Assembly: GCF_020882245.1 (NCBI RefSeq)
Contig: NC_083598.1
Location: forward strand, 59,557,858 to 59,621,857
Direction of reading: 5' to 3'
DNA length: 64,000 nucleotides
From: Rhopalosiphum padi
Lineage: Eukaryota > Arthropoda > Insecta > Hemiptera > Aphididae
A model generated the notes under the pieces. The model had not been told where the DNA came from and made no database searches. It was given only the letters and a program-made list of their open reading frames with translations. Below are positions 15,001 through 26,249 of the stretch, piece by piece; position 1 is the stretch's first letter; the number at the start of each line of letters is the position of its first letter. Position numbers and translations under genes: made by a program.

Positions 15001-18000
15001 TTTACCGTACTTAGGTGGTTAATATTTGGATTTTCGACGTTTTTTCGATTCAGAATGCAAGTCCGAAGATGCCTAATGCACGCTACATCGTTTTTGAACC
15101 CATCGCGTGTACGCTTCCGTCTTAAAAATACGTATATTTAGTATTGTTGGTGAAAAACGGCGAAAAATGAACAGGGGCCGTGGCCTGCCGTAATGTAAAA
15201 TAAAAATCTCGATTATTTCGTTTTTTTTTTTCGCGCAAACAGTTTCGGCAACCCGTCTCACGATGTGTGTGAAGTTTCAGAGTTGAAAAATAATTCCTTC
15301 CCCCCGAAAACTTGCATACGAGTTTTTTTCAAAAAAGTGGTTTTTACCGTACTTAGGTGGTTAATATTTGGATTTTCGACGTTTTTTCGATTCAGAATGC
15401 AAGTCCGAAGATGCCTAATGCACACTACATCGTTTTTGAACCCATCGCGTGTACGCTTCCGTCTTAAAAATACGTATATTTAGTATTTTTGGTGAAAAAC
15501 GGCGAAAAATGAACAGGGGCCGTGGCCTGCCGTAATGTAAAATAAAAATCTCGATTATTTCGTGTTTTTTTTCGCGCAAACAGTTTCGGCAACCCGTCTC
15601 ACGATGTGTGTGAAGTTTCAGAGTTGAAAAATAATTCCTTCCCCCCGAAAACTTGCATACGAGTTTTTTTCAAAAAAGTGGTTTTTACCGTACTTAGGTG
15701 GTTAATATTTGGATTTTCGACGTTTTTTCGATTCAGAATGCAAGTCCGAAGATGCCTAATGCACGCTACATCGTTTTTGAACCCATCGCGTGTACGCTTC
15801 CGTCTTAAAAATACGTATATTTAGTATTTTTGGTGAAAAACGGCGAAAAATGAACAGGGGCCGTGGCCTGCCGTAATGTAAAATAAAAATCTCGATTATT
15901 TCGTGTTTTTTTTTCGCGCAAACAGTTTCGGCAACCCGTCTCACGATGTGTGTGAAGTTTCAGAGTTGAAAAATAATTCCTTCCCCCCGAAAACTTGCAT
16001 ACGAGTTTTTTTCAAAAAAGTGGTTTTTACCGTACTTAGGTGGTTAATATTTGGATTTTCGACGTTTTTTTCGATTCAGAATGCAAGTCCGAAGATGTCT
16101 AATGCACGCTACATCGTTTTTGAACCCATCGCGTGTACGCTTCCGTCTTAAAAATACGTATATTTAGTATTTTTGGTGAAAAACGGCGAAAAATGAACAG
16201 GGGCCGTGGCCTGCCGTAATGTAAAATAAAAATCTCGATTATTTCGTGTTTTTTTTCGCGCAAACAGTTTCGGCAACCCGTCTCACGATGTGTGTGAAGT
16301 TTCAGAGTTGAAAAATAATTCCTTCCCCCCGAAAACTTGCATACGAGTTTTTTTCAAAAAAGTGGTTTTTACCGTACTTAGGTGGTTAATATTTGGATTT
16401 TCGACGTTTTTTCGATTCAGAATGCAAGTCCGAAGATGCCTAATGCACGCTACATCGTTTTTGAACCCATCGCGTGTACGCTTCCGTCTTAAAAATACGT
16501 ATATTTAGTATTGTTGGTGAAAAACGGCGAAAAATGAACAGGGGCCGTGGCCTGCCGTAATGTAAAATAAAAATCTTGATTATTTCGTTTTTTTTTCGCG
16601 CAAACAGTTTCGGCAACCCGTCTCACGATGTGTGTGAAGTTTCAGAGTTGAAAAATAATTCCTTCCCCCCGAAAACTTGCATACGAGTTTTTTTCAAAAA
16701 AGTGGTTTTTACCGTACTTAGGTGGTTAATATTTGGATTTTCGACGTTTTTTCGATTCAGAATGCAAGTCCGAAGATGTCTAATGCACGCTACATCGTTT
16801 TTGAACCCATCGCGTGTACGCTTCCGTCTTAAAAATACGTATATTTAGTATTTTTGGTGAAAAACGGCGAAAAATGAACAGGGGCCGTGGCCTGCCGTAA
16901 TGTAAAATAAAAATCTCGATTATTTCGTGTTTTTTTTCGCGCAAACAGTTTCGGCAACCCGTCTCACGATGTGTGTGAAGTTTCAGAGTTGAAAAATAAT
17001 TCCTTCCCCCCGAAAACTTGCATACGAGTTTTTTTCAAAAAAGTGGTTTTTACCGTACTTAGGTGGTTAATATTTGGATTTTCGACGTTTTTTTCGATTC
17101 AGAATGCAAGTCCGAAGATGCCTAATGCACGCTACATCGTTTTTGAACCCATCGCGTGTACGCTTCCGTCTTAAAAATACGTATATTTAGTATTTTTGGT
17201 GAAAAACGGCGAAAAATGAACAGGGGCCGTGGCCTGCCGTAATGTAAAATAAAAATCTCGATTATTTCGTGTTTTTTTTCGCGCAAACAGTTTCGGCAAC
17301 CCGTCTCACGATGTGTGTGAAGTTTCAGAGTTGAAAAATAATTCCTTCCCCCCGAAAACTTGCATACGAGTTTTTTTCAAAAAAGTGGTTTTTACCGTAC
17401 TTAGGTGGTTAATATTTGGATTTTCGACGTTTTTTCGATTCAGAATGCAAGTCCGAAGATGCCTAATGCACGCTACATCGTTTTTGAACCCATCGCGTGT
17501 ACGCTTCCGTCTTAAAAATACGTATATTTAGTATTTTTGGTGAAAAACGGCGAAAAATGAACAGGGGCCGTGGCCTGCCGTAATGTAAAATAAAAATCTC
17601 GATTATTTCGTGTTTTTTTTCGCACAAACAGTTTCGGCAACCCGTCTCACGATGTGTGTGAAGTTTCAGAGTTGAAAAATAATTCCTTCCCCCCGAAAAC
17701 TTGCATACGAGTTTTTTTCAAAAAAGTGGTTTTTACCGTACTTAGGTGGTTAATATTTGGATTTTCGACGTTTTTTCGATTCAGAATGCAAGTCCGAAGA
17801 TGTCTAATGCACGCTACATCGTTTTTGAACCCATCGCGTGTACGCTTCCGTCTTAAAAATACGTATATTTAGTATTGTTGGTGAAAAACGGCGAAAAATG
17901 AACAGGGGCCGTGGCCTGCCGTAATGTAAAATAAAAATCTTGATTATTTCGTGTTTTTTTTCGCGCAAACAGTTTCGGCAACCCGTCTCACGATGTGTGT

Positions 18001-19238
18001 GAAGTTTCAGAGTTGAAAAATAATTCCTTCCCCCCGAAAACTTGCATACGAGTTTTTTTCAAAAAAGTGGTTTTTACCGTACTTAGGTGGTTAATATTTG
18101 GATTTTCGACGTTTTTTCGATTCAGAATGCAAGTCCGAAGATGTCTAATGCACGCTACATCGTTTTTGAACCCATCGCGTGTACGCTTCCGTCTTAAAAA
18201 TACGTATATTTAGTATTTTTGGTGAAAAACGGCGAAAAATGAACAGGGGCCGTGGCCTGCCGTAATGTAAAATAAAAATCTCGATTATTTCGTGTTTTTT
18301 TTCGCGCAAACAGTTTCGGCAACCCGTCTCACGATGTGTGTGAAGTTTCAGAGTTGAAAAATAATTCCTTCCCCCCGAAAACTTGCATACGAGTTTTTTT
18401 CAAAAAAGTGGTTTTTACCGTACTTAGGTGGTTAATATTTGGATTTTCGACGTTTTTTCGATTCAGAATGCAAGTCCGAAGATGCCTAATGCACGCTACA
18501 TCGTTTTTGAACCCATCGCGTGTACGCTTCCGTCTTAAAAATACGTATATTTAGTATTTTTGGTGAAAAACGGCGAAAAATGAACAGGGGCCGTGGCCTG
18601 CCGTAATGTAAAATAAAAATCTCGATTATTTCGTGTTTTTTTTCGCGCAAACAGTTTCGGCAACCCGTCTCACGATGTGTGTGAAGTTTCAGAGTTGAAA
18701 AATAATTCCTTCCCCCCGAAAACTTGCATACGAGTTTTTTTCAAAAAAGTGGTTTTTACCGTACTTAGGTGGTTAATATTTGGATTTTCGACGTTTTTTT
18801 CGATTCAGAATGCAAGTCCGAAGATGCCTAATGCACGCTACATCGTTTTTGAACCCATCGCGTGTACGCTTCCGTCTTAAAAATACGTATATTTAGTATT
18901 TTTGGTGAAAAACGGCGAAAAATGAACAGGGGCCGTGGCCTGCCGTAATGTAAAATAAAAATCTCGATTATTTCGTGTTTTTTTTCGCGCAAACAGTTTC
19001 GGCAACCCGTCTCACGATGTGTGTGAAGTTTCAGAGTTGAAAAATAATTCCTTCCCCCCGAAAACTTGCATACGAGTTTTTTTCAAAAAAGTGGTTTTTA
19101 CCGTACTTAGGTGGTTAATATTTGGATTTTCGACGTTTTTTCGATTCAGAATGCAAGTCCGAAGATGCCTAATGCACGTTACATCGTTTTTGAACCCACC
19201 GCGTGTACGCTTCTGTCTTAAAAATACGTATATTTAGT
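1..19238. repeat. 341-bp satellite DNA array, about 56 tandem units
   Basis: A unit of 341 bp (342 where a T-run is one base longer) repeats head to tail from the first base to about 19,238, with no insertion or inversion. The same landmark (atgtgtgtgaagtttcag) occurs at 253, 595, 936, 1277 and so on to 19,019. Units differ at only a handful of positions: gcct/gtct, cacgct/cacact, tattttt/tattgtt, tctcg/tcttg, gcgc/gcac, gtttttacc/gttttcacc, and the length of two T-runs. The unit holds many A and T tracts and one GC-rich stretch (caggggccgtggcctg). The last unit, from 19,019, has extra substitutions (cacgttac, cccaccg, cttctgtc) and breaks off after tatttagt. The array continues beyond the left edge. 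Recurrent open frames of 72 and 62 codons in each unit are not genes: they share one sequence and show no coding constraint. Role unknown; centromeric, subtelomeric or sex-chromosome heterochromatin are possibilities. Confidence 0.98.
19019..19238. repeat. Diverged, truncated terminal satellite unit (right array boundary)
   Basis: This is the last unit before unique sequence. It matches the consensus up to tatttagt and then changes without transition into unrelated AT-rich sequence (ttcaaacataac). It carries at least three substitutions not seen in interior units, as expected for an array edge that escapes homogenisation by unequal exchange. Confidence 0.85.
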
Positions 19239-19855
19239 TCAAACATAACTTCTTAAATTATTTTTTTATTAACCTAGAAGTGAATGAATTTGAGGATATA
19301 TATTAAATGTATTGATTGAACATGCTACATAATTCATCAAAAATGTACATACGACTATTTCAGTTGACGTCTCTCTAAAGTCGGAAGCGTCAATAACGTG
19401 AGCTGGTTGTTTTTTTAATTAATATTGTTTATTGTCTTAAATTAAATATAAAAATATTGAACGACACAATATTGAGCACAATCAGTTATTCATAATATAA
19501 GTAAATATATGAACGTAAAACAGTAGAGCAAAAAATATTATGAAAAAACAAATTATATATATTTATATATATACGTTAATACTATGTGTATAATATAAAA
19601 AAGGCGATAATAAAATAAATAAATAAATAATTTATGTATAGATATTATAATAATATTAACGTGTAATTAGCAGTATTCAATTACGAAGTCTTAGACGGGT
19701 TCCCGGGACAGCGTTACGCTGAAAATAATATTCTGATATCATTTGTTATGATGAAGTTGTTATAAGGTGGGTGGCTGCGGTAGGGTCAGCAGTGGCGGCC
19801 GATGCGATGGGATCGGCCGAGAATCTCGTGTGTCTGTCCGGAACATGTTCGGACT
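19239..19855. other. Spacer between satellite array and gene A, containing its 3' UTR region
   Basis: AT-rich sequence with no coding signal on either strand. On the minus strand it lies directly downstream of the gene A stop codon. The nearest canonical minus-strand AATAAA is at 19,428-19,433, about 420 bp past the stop, and could be the gene A poly(A) signal. A short AAAT microsatellite lies near 19,610-19,630. Confidence 0.5.
19428..19433 (-). promoter_or_regulatory. Candidate poly(A) signal of gene A
   Basis: AATAAA on the minus strand (tttatt on plus) about 420 bp downstream of the gene A stop. I saw no closer canonical hexamer, but variant hexamers cannot be excluded. Confidence 0.35.
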
Positions 19856-22800
19856 TCAGAGCGCTTCGTCCCTCTGACCGGATTCGTGTTGCACGCCTCC
19901 GGACACGGCGGACGGCGACGAGGCCGCGGACGACATCATCGCGGGACCACCGCCACCGCCACCGCCACCGCCTCCACCGCCGATGCCTCGGACGTGGGCC
20001 CTGTACGCGGCCAGTTGCGGGTACGGCATGACGTCCGGTTGCGCGATGCTCCGGGCGTACGGTCCGCTGTTGTCGTAGCTGCCGAACGTGTCGGCGGCGC
20101 CGGGCGCGGCGTACTGATGCGAGTGCGTCATCACCGGCTGCTTGACGATCTCATACGTCGTCTTGGACGAGCCACCGTGGCCGCCGCCACTGAACAGCTT
20201 CTTGAACGCAACCAGAATGGCCAGCGTGAGCGCGATTTTGCTCACCAACAGCGCCTTGCCGGCCAACAGCGCCAGGCCCTTGTACGCCATGGCTAGCAGA
20301 CCGCCCTTGAGCATCATCAGGTACACCTGGCCGCCCTTGTCCTTTTTCTTCTTACGGCCTGCAAAGAAACAGAAACGGAGGATAAACCATAAGTCAAACG
20401 AAAAATTTTACTAAATGTATTTTTTTTTTTGAATGAATAAACTACAAATAAAGAGATTTAAAACAAGGTATTTTTTGAAAAGTCGTTTAAGAGTCTGATA
20501 GATCAATCAGATACGTTTAATTTAACTTGGCCATCTTAATGATGTAGGTACGATTTATAATATTATTACGCGCCAATATTTTTAAATTTAATTTATAGTA
20601 TTAATAATTTTATGTATTTTAGTTTTTAAGTAATAATTTTAATACCTAACCTAGATTTCTAGATTTTATCAAATAAATAATATTGTTTAATTTATAAATT
20701 TTAATATTTTCTTAGAACTCCACCCGTTATGCAAACGTGATAAGTTAGGTAAGTTAAGGGTTTGGGTTCACTAATTAATTGTGATACTCAACGCAGCAGT
20801 AAAATTTCAGTGGCTGGCCGTAGTCCAACGCATAACCGAATATTCAGTGATGAATAATGAATAAAAAAAAAGATACGAAATACGATTAGGTTGTAATCAA
20901 CCTACTAATAAAACAGGTAAAAAACTATAGAACAATAATAGGAGTAGTTATATTTCTGGTTTATCTAACACATTTTGTACATTATAGTTTGAAGGAAATA
21001 ATAATGAGTCGGATCTTACACCACGTGCAATTTATAATGTGATCAAAATAATCACGAGAAGTTGTACTAAATATTCTTGGAACAGATTTTCGATATCTAA
21101 ATTTGCCGATTTTATATGATTTTTTAAAAAAAAGAAAAATTTTACAAATTTCAAACACATATAAAATTGGAACAAAAAAAATTTTAAAATTCTGTTCCAA
21201 GAATATTTAGTACAACTTCTCGTGATTATTTTGATACCAAAATCATGTTTCTACGATCAACAAGGCCTGAGTACTATTGGAAGTACGAAAGCCTGTTTTT
21301 CGGTCGATTTTTTTCTACTGGGACGGCCTCTTAAAGTGTTATTTTTCTAGGTGTTTCTAAATGTTATATTAATACCTATGTCCTATGTACCCAAACGTGT
21401 TATTTTTTTAGAGATATGGTGTATCCAAACGGTGTATTCATTTGTACCCAAACGTGTTAAGGCCATTGAAACATTTACGTCGATCCTAGAATTATTAGGG
21501 TATTTATAATAATTCACATACTCAAAAAACAGGGCACTTGTCCCAAATCAGCTAAATCAATGTAAGATATCTATGATTTAGCTGTAATAATATACTGTTA
21601 TTATTACTACATTCAAATTGCAATATATAATAAAATTCATATTTTACCAATCGGGTATCAATTATACTATATACTTGACACTTGTGGTTTTAATGGCTTA
21701 ATAAAATATTATCATTTGTTATATTATTGTGTCTTGCAATATTTTTTGATACACGATCTAGACAATGTCAAAAGTGTAGTAGTGTACGCTAAATATTACA
21801 TTACCAGTTAAGTACACACCATCATCGAGGTCTCTGCTTTCTTCGAACATCTGTGGCATGGACAGCTGAAGCGATCTTGACCTGGCGAATCTGGACAGTT
21901 TTTCATACAACATCGAGTCCACTTGTTTACCGAAATCCGCTGAATTCTCGGGTATCACATTTTCAGCCACTTCACTATTGTCTACCTCTAACGATCTGCC
22001 GTTATTTTCAGATTTTTTCACCAAAGATATACCTAAAATAATAATACAGTGTTATTATAAGCGATTTCAATGTCGTAATCGCAAAATACACTAAAAAGCG
22101 TAAATAGATAGGTATGATAATTTCATAGAAATTAAATCGCATTATAAAAGTACAATCAAACTCGATGTCCACATTAGCAGACACGTTATATATTTGAATA
22201 AAAGTGAAAACATAGATGTCTTAACATGCGTGAAATTAAACAACGTTAACTGTTAAAATTCACGAGAAAAGAAAATATACATGCATTTGACATTTAAACG
22301 TATTTTCGGTTTTAAATGGAAAACAATTATTCGTGTACAGTTCTTAAACTAAACGCATTGTCTTAGTACATCAAACTAATGAAACAAACTACAAACATAA
22401 GCGCCATTCTAGACACTGTACGTGTACAAAATCTAAAATAATTAATTATACTTATACACTACCTACGCAATACTGTTATAATCCGAACGAAAATTATTTC
22501 GACCGAATATAATATAGTTATGTATAATATGTCTTGATTATTGACAACTTTTCGATAAATAATATACCGCAAGGTCGTAAATATCACGTTTGACCATATT
22601 TTACTAATCATTTTTTGGATATAATAATAAATTATTGTAAATACAATGTTCGGTCAATTACACGTTACCGTCAGTTATTTGAATGTTTTCCATATGAATG
22701 GCTCTATCCAGCATCCGGAGTGCCCGGCTCTTCAGGCATACAACCATTTCCGGTTGGTCCGAACACTGTCTGTATGCATTAAACATCATCCGGAAACCGG

Positions 22801-22871
22801 AGACTTCGGAAGTTGAGGACGGCGGCACTTCCGAACTGGCCGTGCACATTGCGCAGCCCAAGACTGTTAAC
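19856..22871 (-). CDS. Osiris-family protein (gene A), three clear exons, first exon tentative
   Basis: Osiris (DUF1676) secretory-pathway or endosomal membrane protein. Exons on the minus strand are 22,871-22,669, 22,032-21,805 and 20,358-19,856; all have AG acceptors and GT donors and their phases match (2, 1, 1). The first clear exon encodes the end of a signal peptide and a two-Cys region (CSDQPEMVVCLKSRAL). The next opens with GISLV and ends before the third exon's GRKKKDKGGQ basic patch. A long hydrophobic segment with AGKALLVSKIALTLA and KKLFSGGG follows, the usual Osiris core. The C-terminus has a tyrosine/alanine-rich stretch (ARSIAQPDVMPYPQLAAY) and a run of 12 glycines encoded by a CCACCG-type repeat at about 19,946-19,982. 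The clear exons lack an ATG: the reading frame meets a stop just upstream of 22,871, so a short upstream exon must supply the start (candidate 23,240-23,298, giving 330 residues). Introns are 636 and 1,446 bp, the latter holding a perfect 45-bp inverted repeat. The family call is firm; the specific Osiris orthologue is not assigned. Confidence 0.9.
19946..19982. repeat. CCACCG-type microsatellite encoding polyglycine
   Basis: Trinucleotide/hexanucleotide repeat in frame within the last exon of gene A, read on minus as 12 consecutive glycine codons (GGC, GGT, GGA). It is likely length-variable between individuals. Gene D has a shorter run of seven glycines in the equivalent tail region. Confidence 0.85.
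21042..21235. repeat. Perfect 45-bp inverted repeat (foldback) in the last intron of gene A
   Basis: The arm at 21,042-21,086 (begins atcaaaataatcacgagaag) is the exact reverse complement of 21,191-21,235, with a 104-bp AT-rich spacer. All 45 positions pair. A long, perfectly matched stem suggests a young foldback or MITE-like element, or a structure kept by gene conversion. It lies inside a transcribed intron, so the pre-mRNA could form a long hairpin. No target-site duplication is obvious. Confidence 0.93.
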
Positions 22872-23239
22872 CTGCATATGAACAAAAATAACAGCGACCA
22901 GTGTTAAAAATAATATATAAGCTACCTATATTAATGTAAATAAATATTGAGTGAATTTAAACCAATAAACCTGCATCATAATATGGTAAGTTAAATTCAA
23001 CAGATTTTACTGAAAAAAATTGTATTCAATATTTCTACGGACAAAACGAACGTTTTTTATTCTCCGTAATTTATTTCCTACGTTTTTTAGCATGATTCCG
23101 ATATCTCGATATTATAATAAAACTATTATACAGACGTACCGTAAATTTATCTGTGATTAAACGTGTAAATTCCATTCATTTGTAAAATTATATTCGTAAA
23201 ATAATATATAATAAAAATATGATGATGCAAAAAACTAAC

Positions 23240-23298
23240 TGACCTACATGGGATTTCAAAAACTGAAATATTGTATAAATGGAATTTGTGCAATTCAT
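23240..23298 (-). other. Tentative first coding exon of gene A
   Basis: The ATG at 23,298 opens a 59-nt segment ending at a GTTAGT donor in phase 2, the phase needed by the acceptor at 22,872. It would encode MNCTNSIYTIFQFLKSHVG and join the hydrophobic LTVLGCAMC of the next exon to form a signal peptide. A TATA box lies 63 bp upstream. The donor is not strong, and a competing GTCAGT site four bases earlier gives the wrong phase. Transcript evidence would settle it. Confidence 0.35.
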
Positions 23299-23360
23299 GT
23301 GTGTCAGATTAAAAAAAACTGTCAGTGATTTTTTTTCTTTTTAATCAAAGCGAATAGCGT

Positions 23361-23367
23361 ATTTATA
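23361..23367 (-). promoter_or_regulatory. TATA box candidate for gene A
   Basis: TATAAAT on the minus strand inside a near-palindrome (agcgtatttatacgct). It lies 63 bp before the tentative gene A start codon, a spacing like that seen before genes B and D. Confidence 0.45.
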
Positions 23368-26225
23368 CGCTTTTTATTATTGTATATAAGACTCACTTCA
23401 AATTTCCAGCTAAGATATTTGAATTTTACATTTTAGTTATGGAGATAACTACATATTATGCATATATATCTGTATACAATATTAATTCATATTCAATAAA
23501 CATAATTGTCGAATAATAATCATTCACATAACAAAAAATTAAATTGTATTTTGTTTATGGTGAGTGATGAGTAGGTATTTAAAAGAAATCAAGTCTCTAC
23601 AGCTCACAGACTATAATTATAATACAACTTATCATAAATTCATATAAATAGTAAGTAAATTAATATTATAATTATTAAAATAATATAATTTAAACAATAA
23701 TTCTCAGAAAATGAACTGATCAAAAAAAAAGTTATTATTTAACCATAATATTTGCAGTTATTATTGTTGAATTAAGATAGAAATTATTAGACAGAATGTT
23801 TTGAGTTACCAAATATTTAAATTGGAGATACAAAAGACGTCTCCAAGTAAAATTTCTTGAAAACAAAATACAAAAGCGTTGATTTTTACATTGTATGTTA
23901 ATTTTATATTTTTAACAATATTATAAGTGGCGTCATGATAAATAACATTTTATAATTTACATTTAACTTAATATTGTCATTTTACCCGTAGTCAAAAACG
24001 TACTATAGTATATTTATCTGAGTATCTACTAATAAATTCACTTTTTTGATTAATTAAATACATTTATAAAACTATTTAATTGATAATTATATTATTATTA
24101 TGATAGTTGATTACAAGTACTACAATGATGATCTAAGTATTATAAACCTTTCAATGAGAAAAAAAAAGTTGGACACAATAAAAAAATCTTAAACTATGCA
24201 TAAATGTGCATTCACTTTTCTCAACAATGCCTGCAGTATTACAGATTTTCACGGAAAATAAATCATTTACATGACAGTGAATTTTTTTCTATCTAGATAT
24301 AAAAATGCGACTCGCGTAACTATCGACGGGTATTGGAATTAGAAAGTGTTAATATATTATTATAAATACGGGACAGGCACATGGGCATTTCGGAATCGCA
24401 TCGATTGACGTTTAGGGAAATTTTTTCCGGACATCGCGAGAACAACGGTTGCTTCGATCGTATTCTATTGCAAGTATCGCAAAATCAAAGCGCCCGTGTC
24501 TACACTTCGTGTCCGGAACGCCAGTGAAAATATCGTTTAATTATTGTGATATTTAAACGTCACGTTATATGTGTCACCCCTAATGATGCTTATTTGCATG
24601 TGCCCGAGGTCGCTCATTATTATATTATAGCATGTATATACGATACGACGAAAATCGGTAATTATTATGAAAACAATGTTAATCGCTGTCGGGTTTAAAC
24701 ACCGAATCGCCCAAAATATTGTGTTTACATGGTCTAATTTGTTTAGTCGACTTTTACCGCGAGTACGCGCGCAAACTGTGATGTGTCTCTGCTGCGTGCA
24801 CGACGCATGAGTGTATAAGTAGGTAGACGGGCGGAACAAGTCGTATTATAATAATATATTATAATAGCAGAAATAATAATAACGACGGGAATAATAATGA
24901 TAATAATAACGACAACGACGACGACAATAATAATGATGTGTAGGTATATACGGTTAATTTTGCCACGGTACGGGTACGCGCTTTTTCGGGTGACGAGGCA
25001 AAGTTATTGTTTATTTCCCGCCTTTTGTCTCCGGTATTAATTAATCGACGCTTTTATTTAAATCGTCATTATGCCTCACGCCACGTGAACCGCGGAGTCC
25101 GTGTGCAGACATTCCGATAGGGACGACGAGACACAAACCTCAACAGTTCACTAGGCCAATACCCCGGCGGCGAAAATCAATCGAGAAGCCGAGAAGCCGC
25201 GCGCGCCTCTTATTAGGTTTTCTGACGAAAAATTGTAGTGAACACTCGCGCTACCCAAAAGCGTGTGCTGTGTGGATAACACACACGAAAATGTGTACCG
25301 AAAATTAGAAAACATTCTCGATAACAACGGCGTTCTCGTGTGCGATACCCATACAATACTGTGGCCTACAAGACGTATAGACGACGGACGTTTCTCGACA
25401 GCAGTCGACGGTGGCGTAATGAATTTCACTAGCGATCATCAGACGGCCAAGACGAGTACATGTCTAATGAATTTGTCTCACATATTTCGCTACAGTTTAT
25501 AATATAGACAATGTATAGGTATGCGTACGTACACTCGAAACAGTGTGTTCGGTTTGAAACTAGACAATACGCGATAATATCGTGTCGGACTTCCTGTTTT
25601 TTTTTATCATTATTATTATTATTCCTACTCATTATTATTTTTTAGTAAGTATTTATAATATGTACAAAAGTGAAGAGCTGTCCATTAACAAAAAATCTCC
25701 GCGGATGACCTAATTTAAAATATATATACAGTATGATTAATGTATTCGATTTGTAAAGACATCATCGTATAATGTAATATATATCATTCCCGCGGATTCG
25801 AGGAATTTGTTTATTGCGCACACGCGTTGTTCGTCGTTTGCGCATCGATAACACCGTAACGTTCAGTTTAAATCGAACGAAATACCTACAATATTGTTTA
25901 GTGTATCGTGCATGAAAGAAATATGCTTTTCAAACAAATATGTTTGTAACGAGTATACACATTCTGTGTACATAATTGGAAATAAAGAAAATTAAAAAAA
26001 AAAAACAAATTGTTATTAGTATCTTAACAATATATCGTTTCAATCAAATATGTGACTAGAAATTATTACAAAGGATGATAATATGTGTAATAAATAATTT
26101 GAGTATACCTACTAATTACTATACCATGTAAAAATAAATAAATATACTATTATCGTAATATTAAGTTATTTCCTTGAAAAATAAAACCAAAAATGAATTA
26201 CATAATATTATCCAGGATAAAAAAA

Positions 26226-26249
26226 CATATATATATATATATATATATA
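26226..26249. repeat. (AT)n microsatellite
   Basis: About 12 uninterrupted AT dinucleotides in AT-rich intergenic sequence. Confidence 0.9.

Noticed and set aside
253..19237. Recurrent 72-aa plus-strand and 62-aa minus-strand open frames in every satellite unit
   Set aside because: They repeat only because the DNA repeats. A one-base T-run change alters their C-terminus freely in seven or so units, so there is no coding constraint.
1..19238. CRISPR array
   Set aside because: Units are 341 bp and continuous, with no short repeat/unique spacer alternation, in a eukaryotic spliced context.
19802..20296. 164-codon plus-strand frame
   Set aside because: It is the antisense shadow of the last exon of gene A.
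25151..25632. Overlapping frames near 25.2-25.6 kb on both strands
   Set aside because: No domain, and mutually overlapping on opposite strands. The composition is better explained by a CpG-rich non-coding island.
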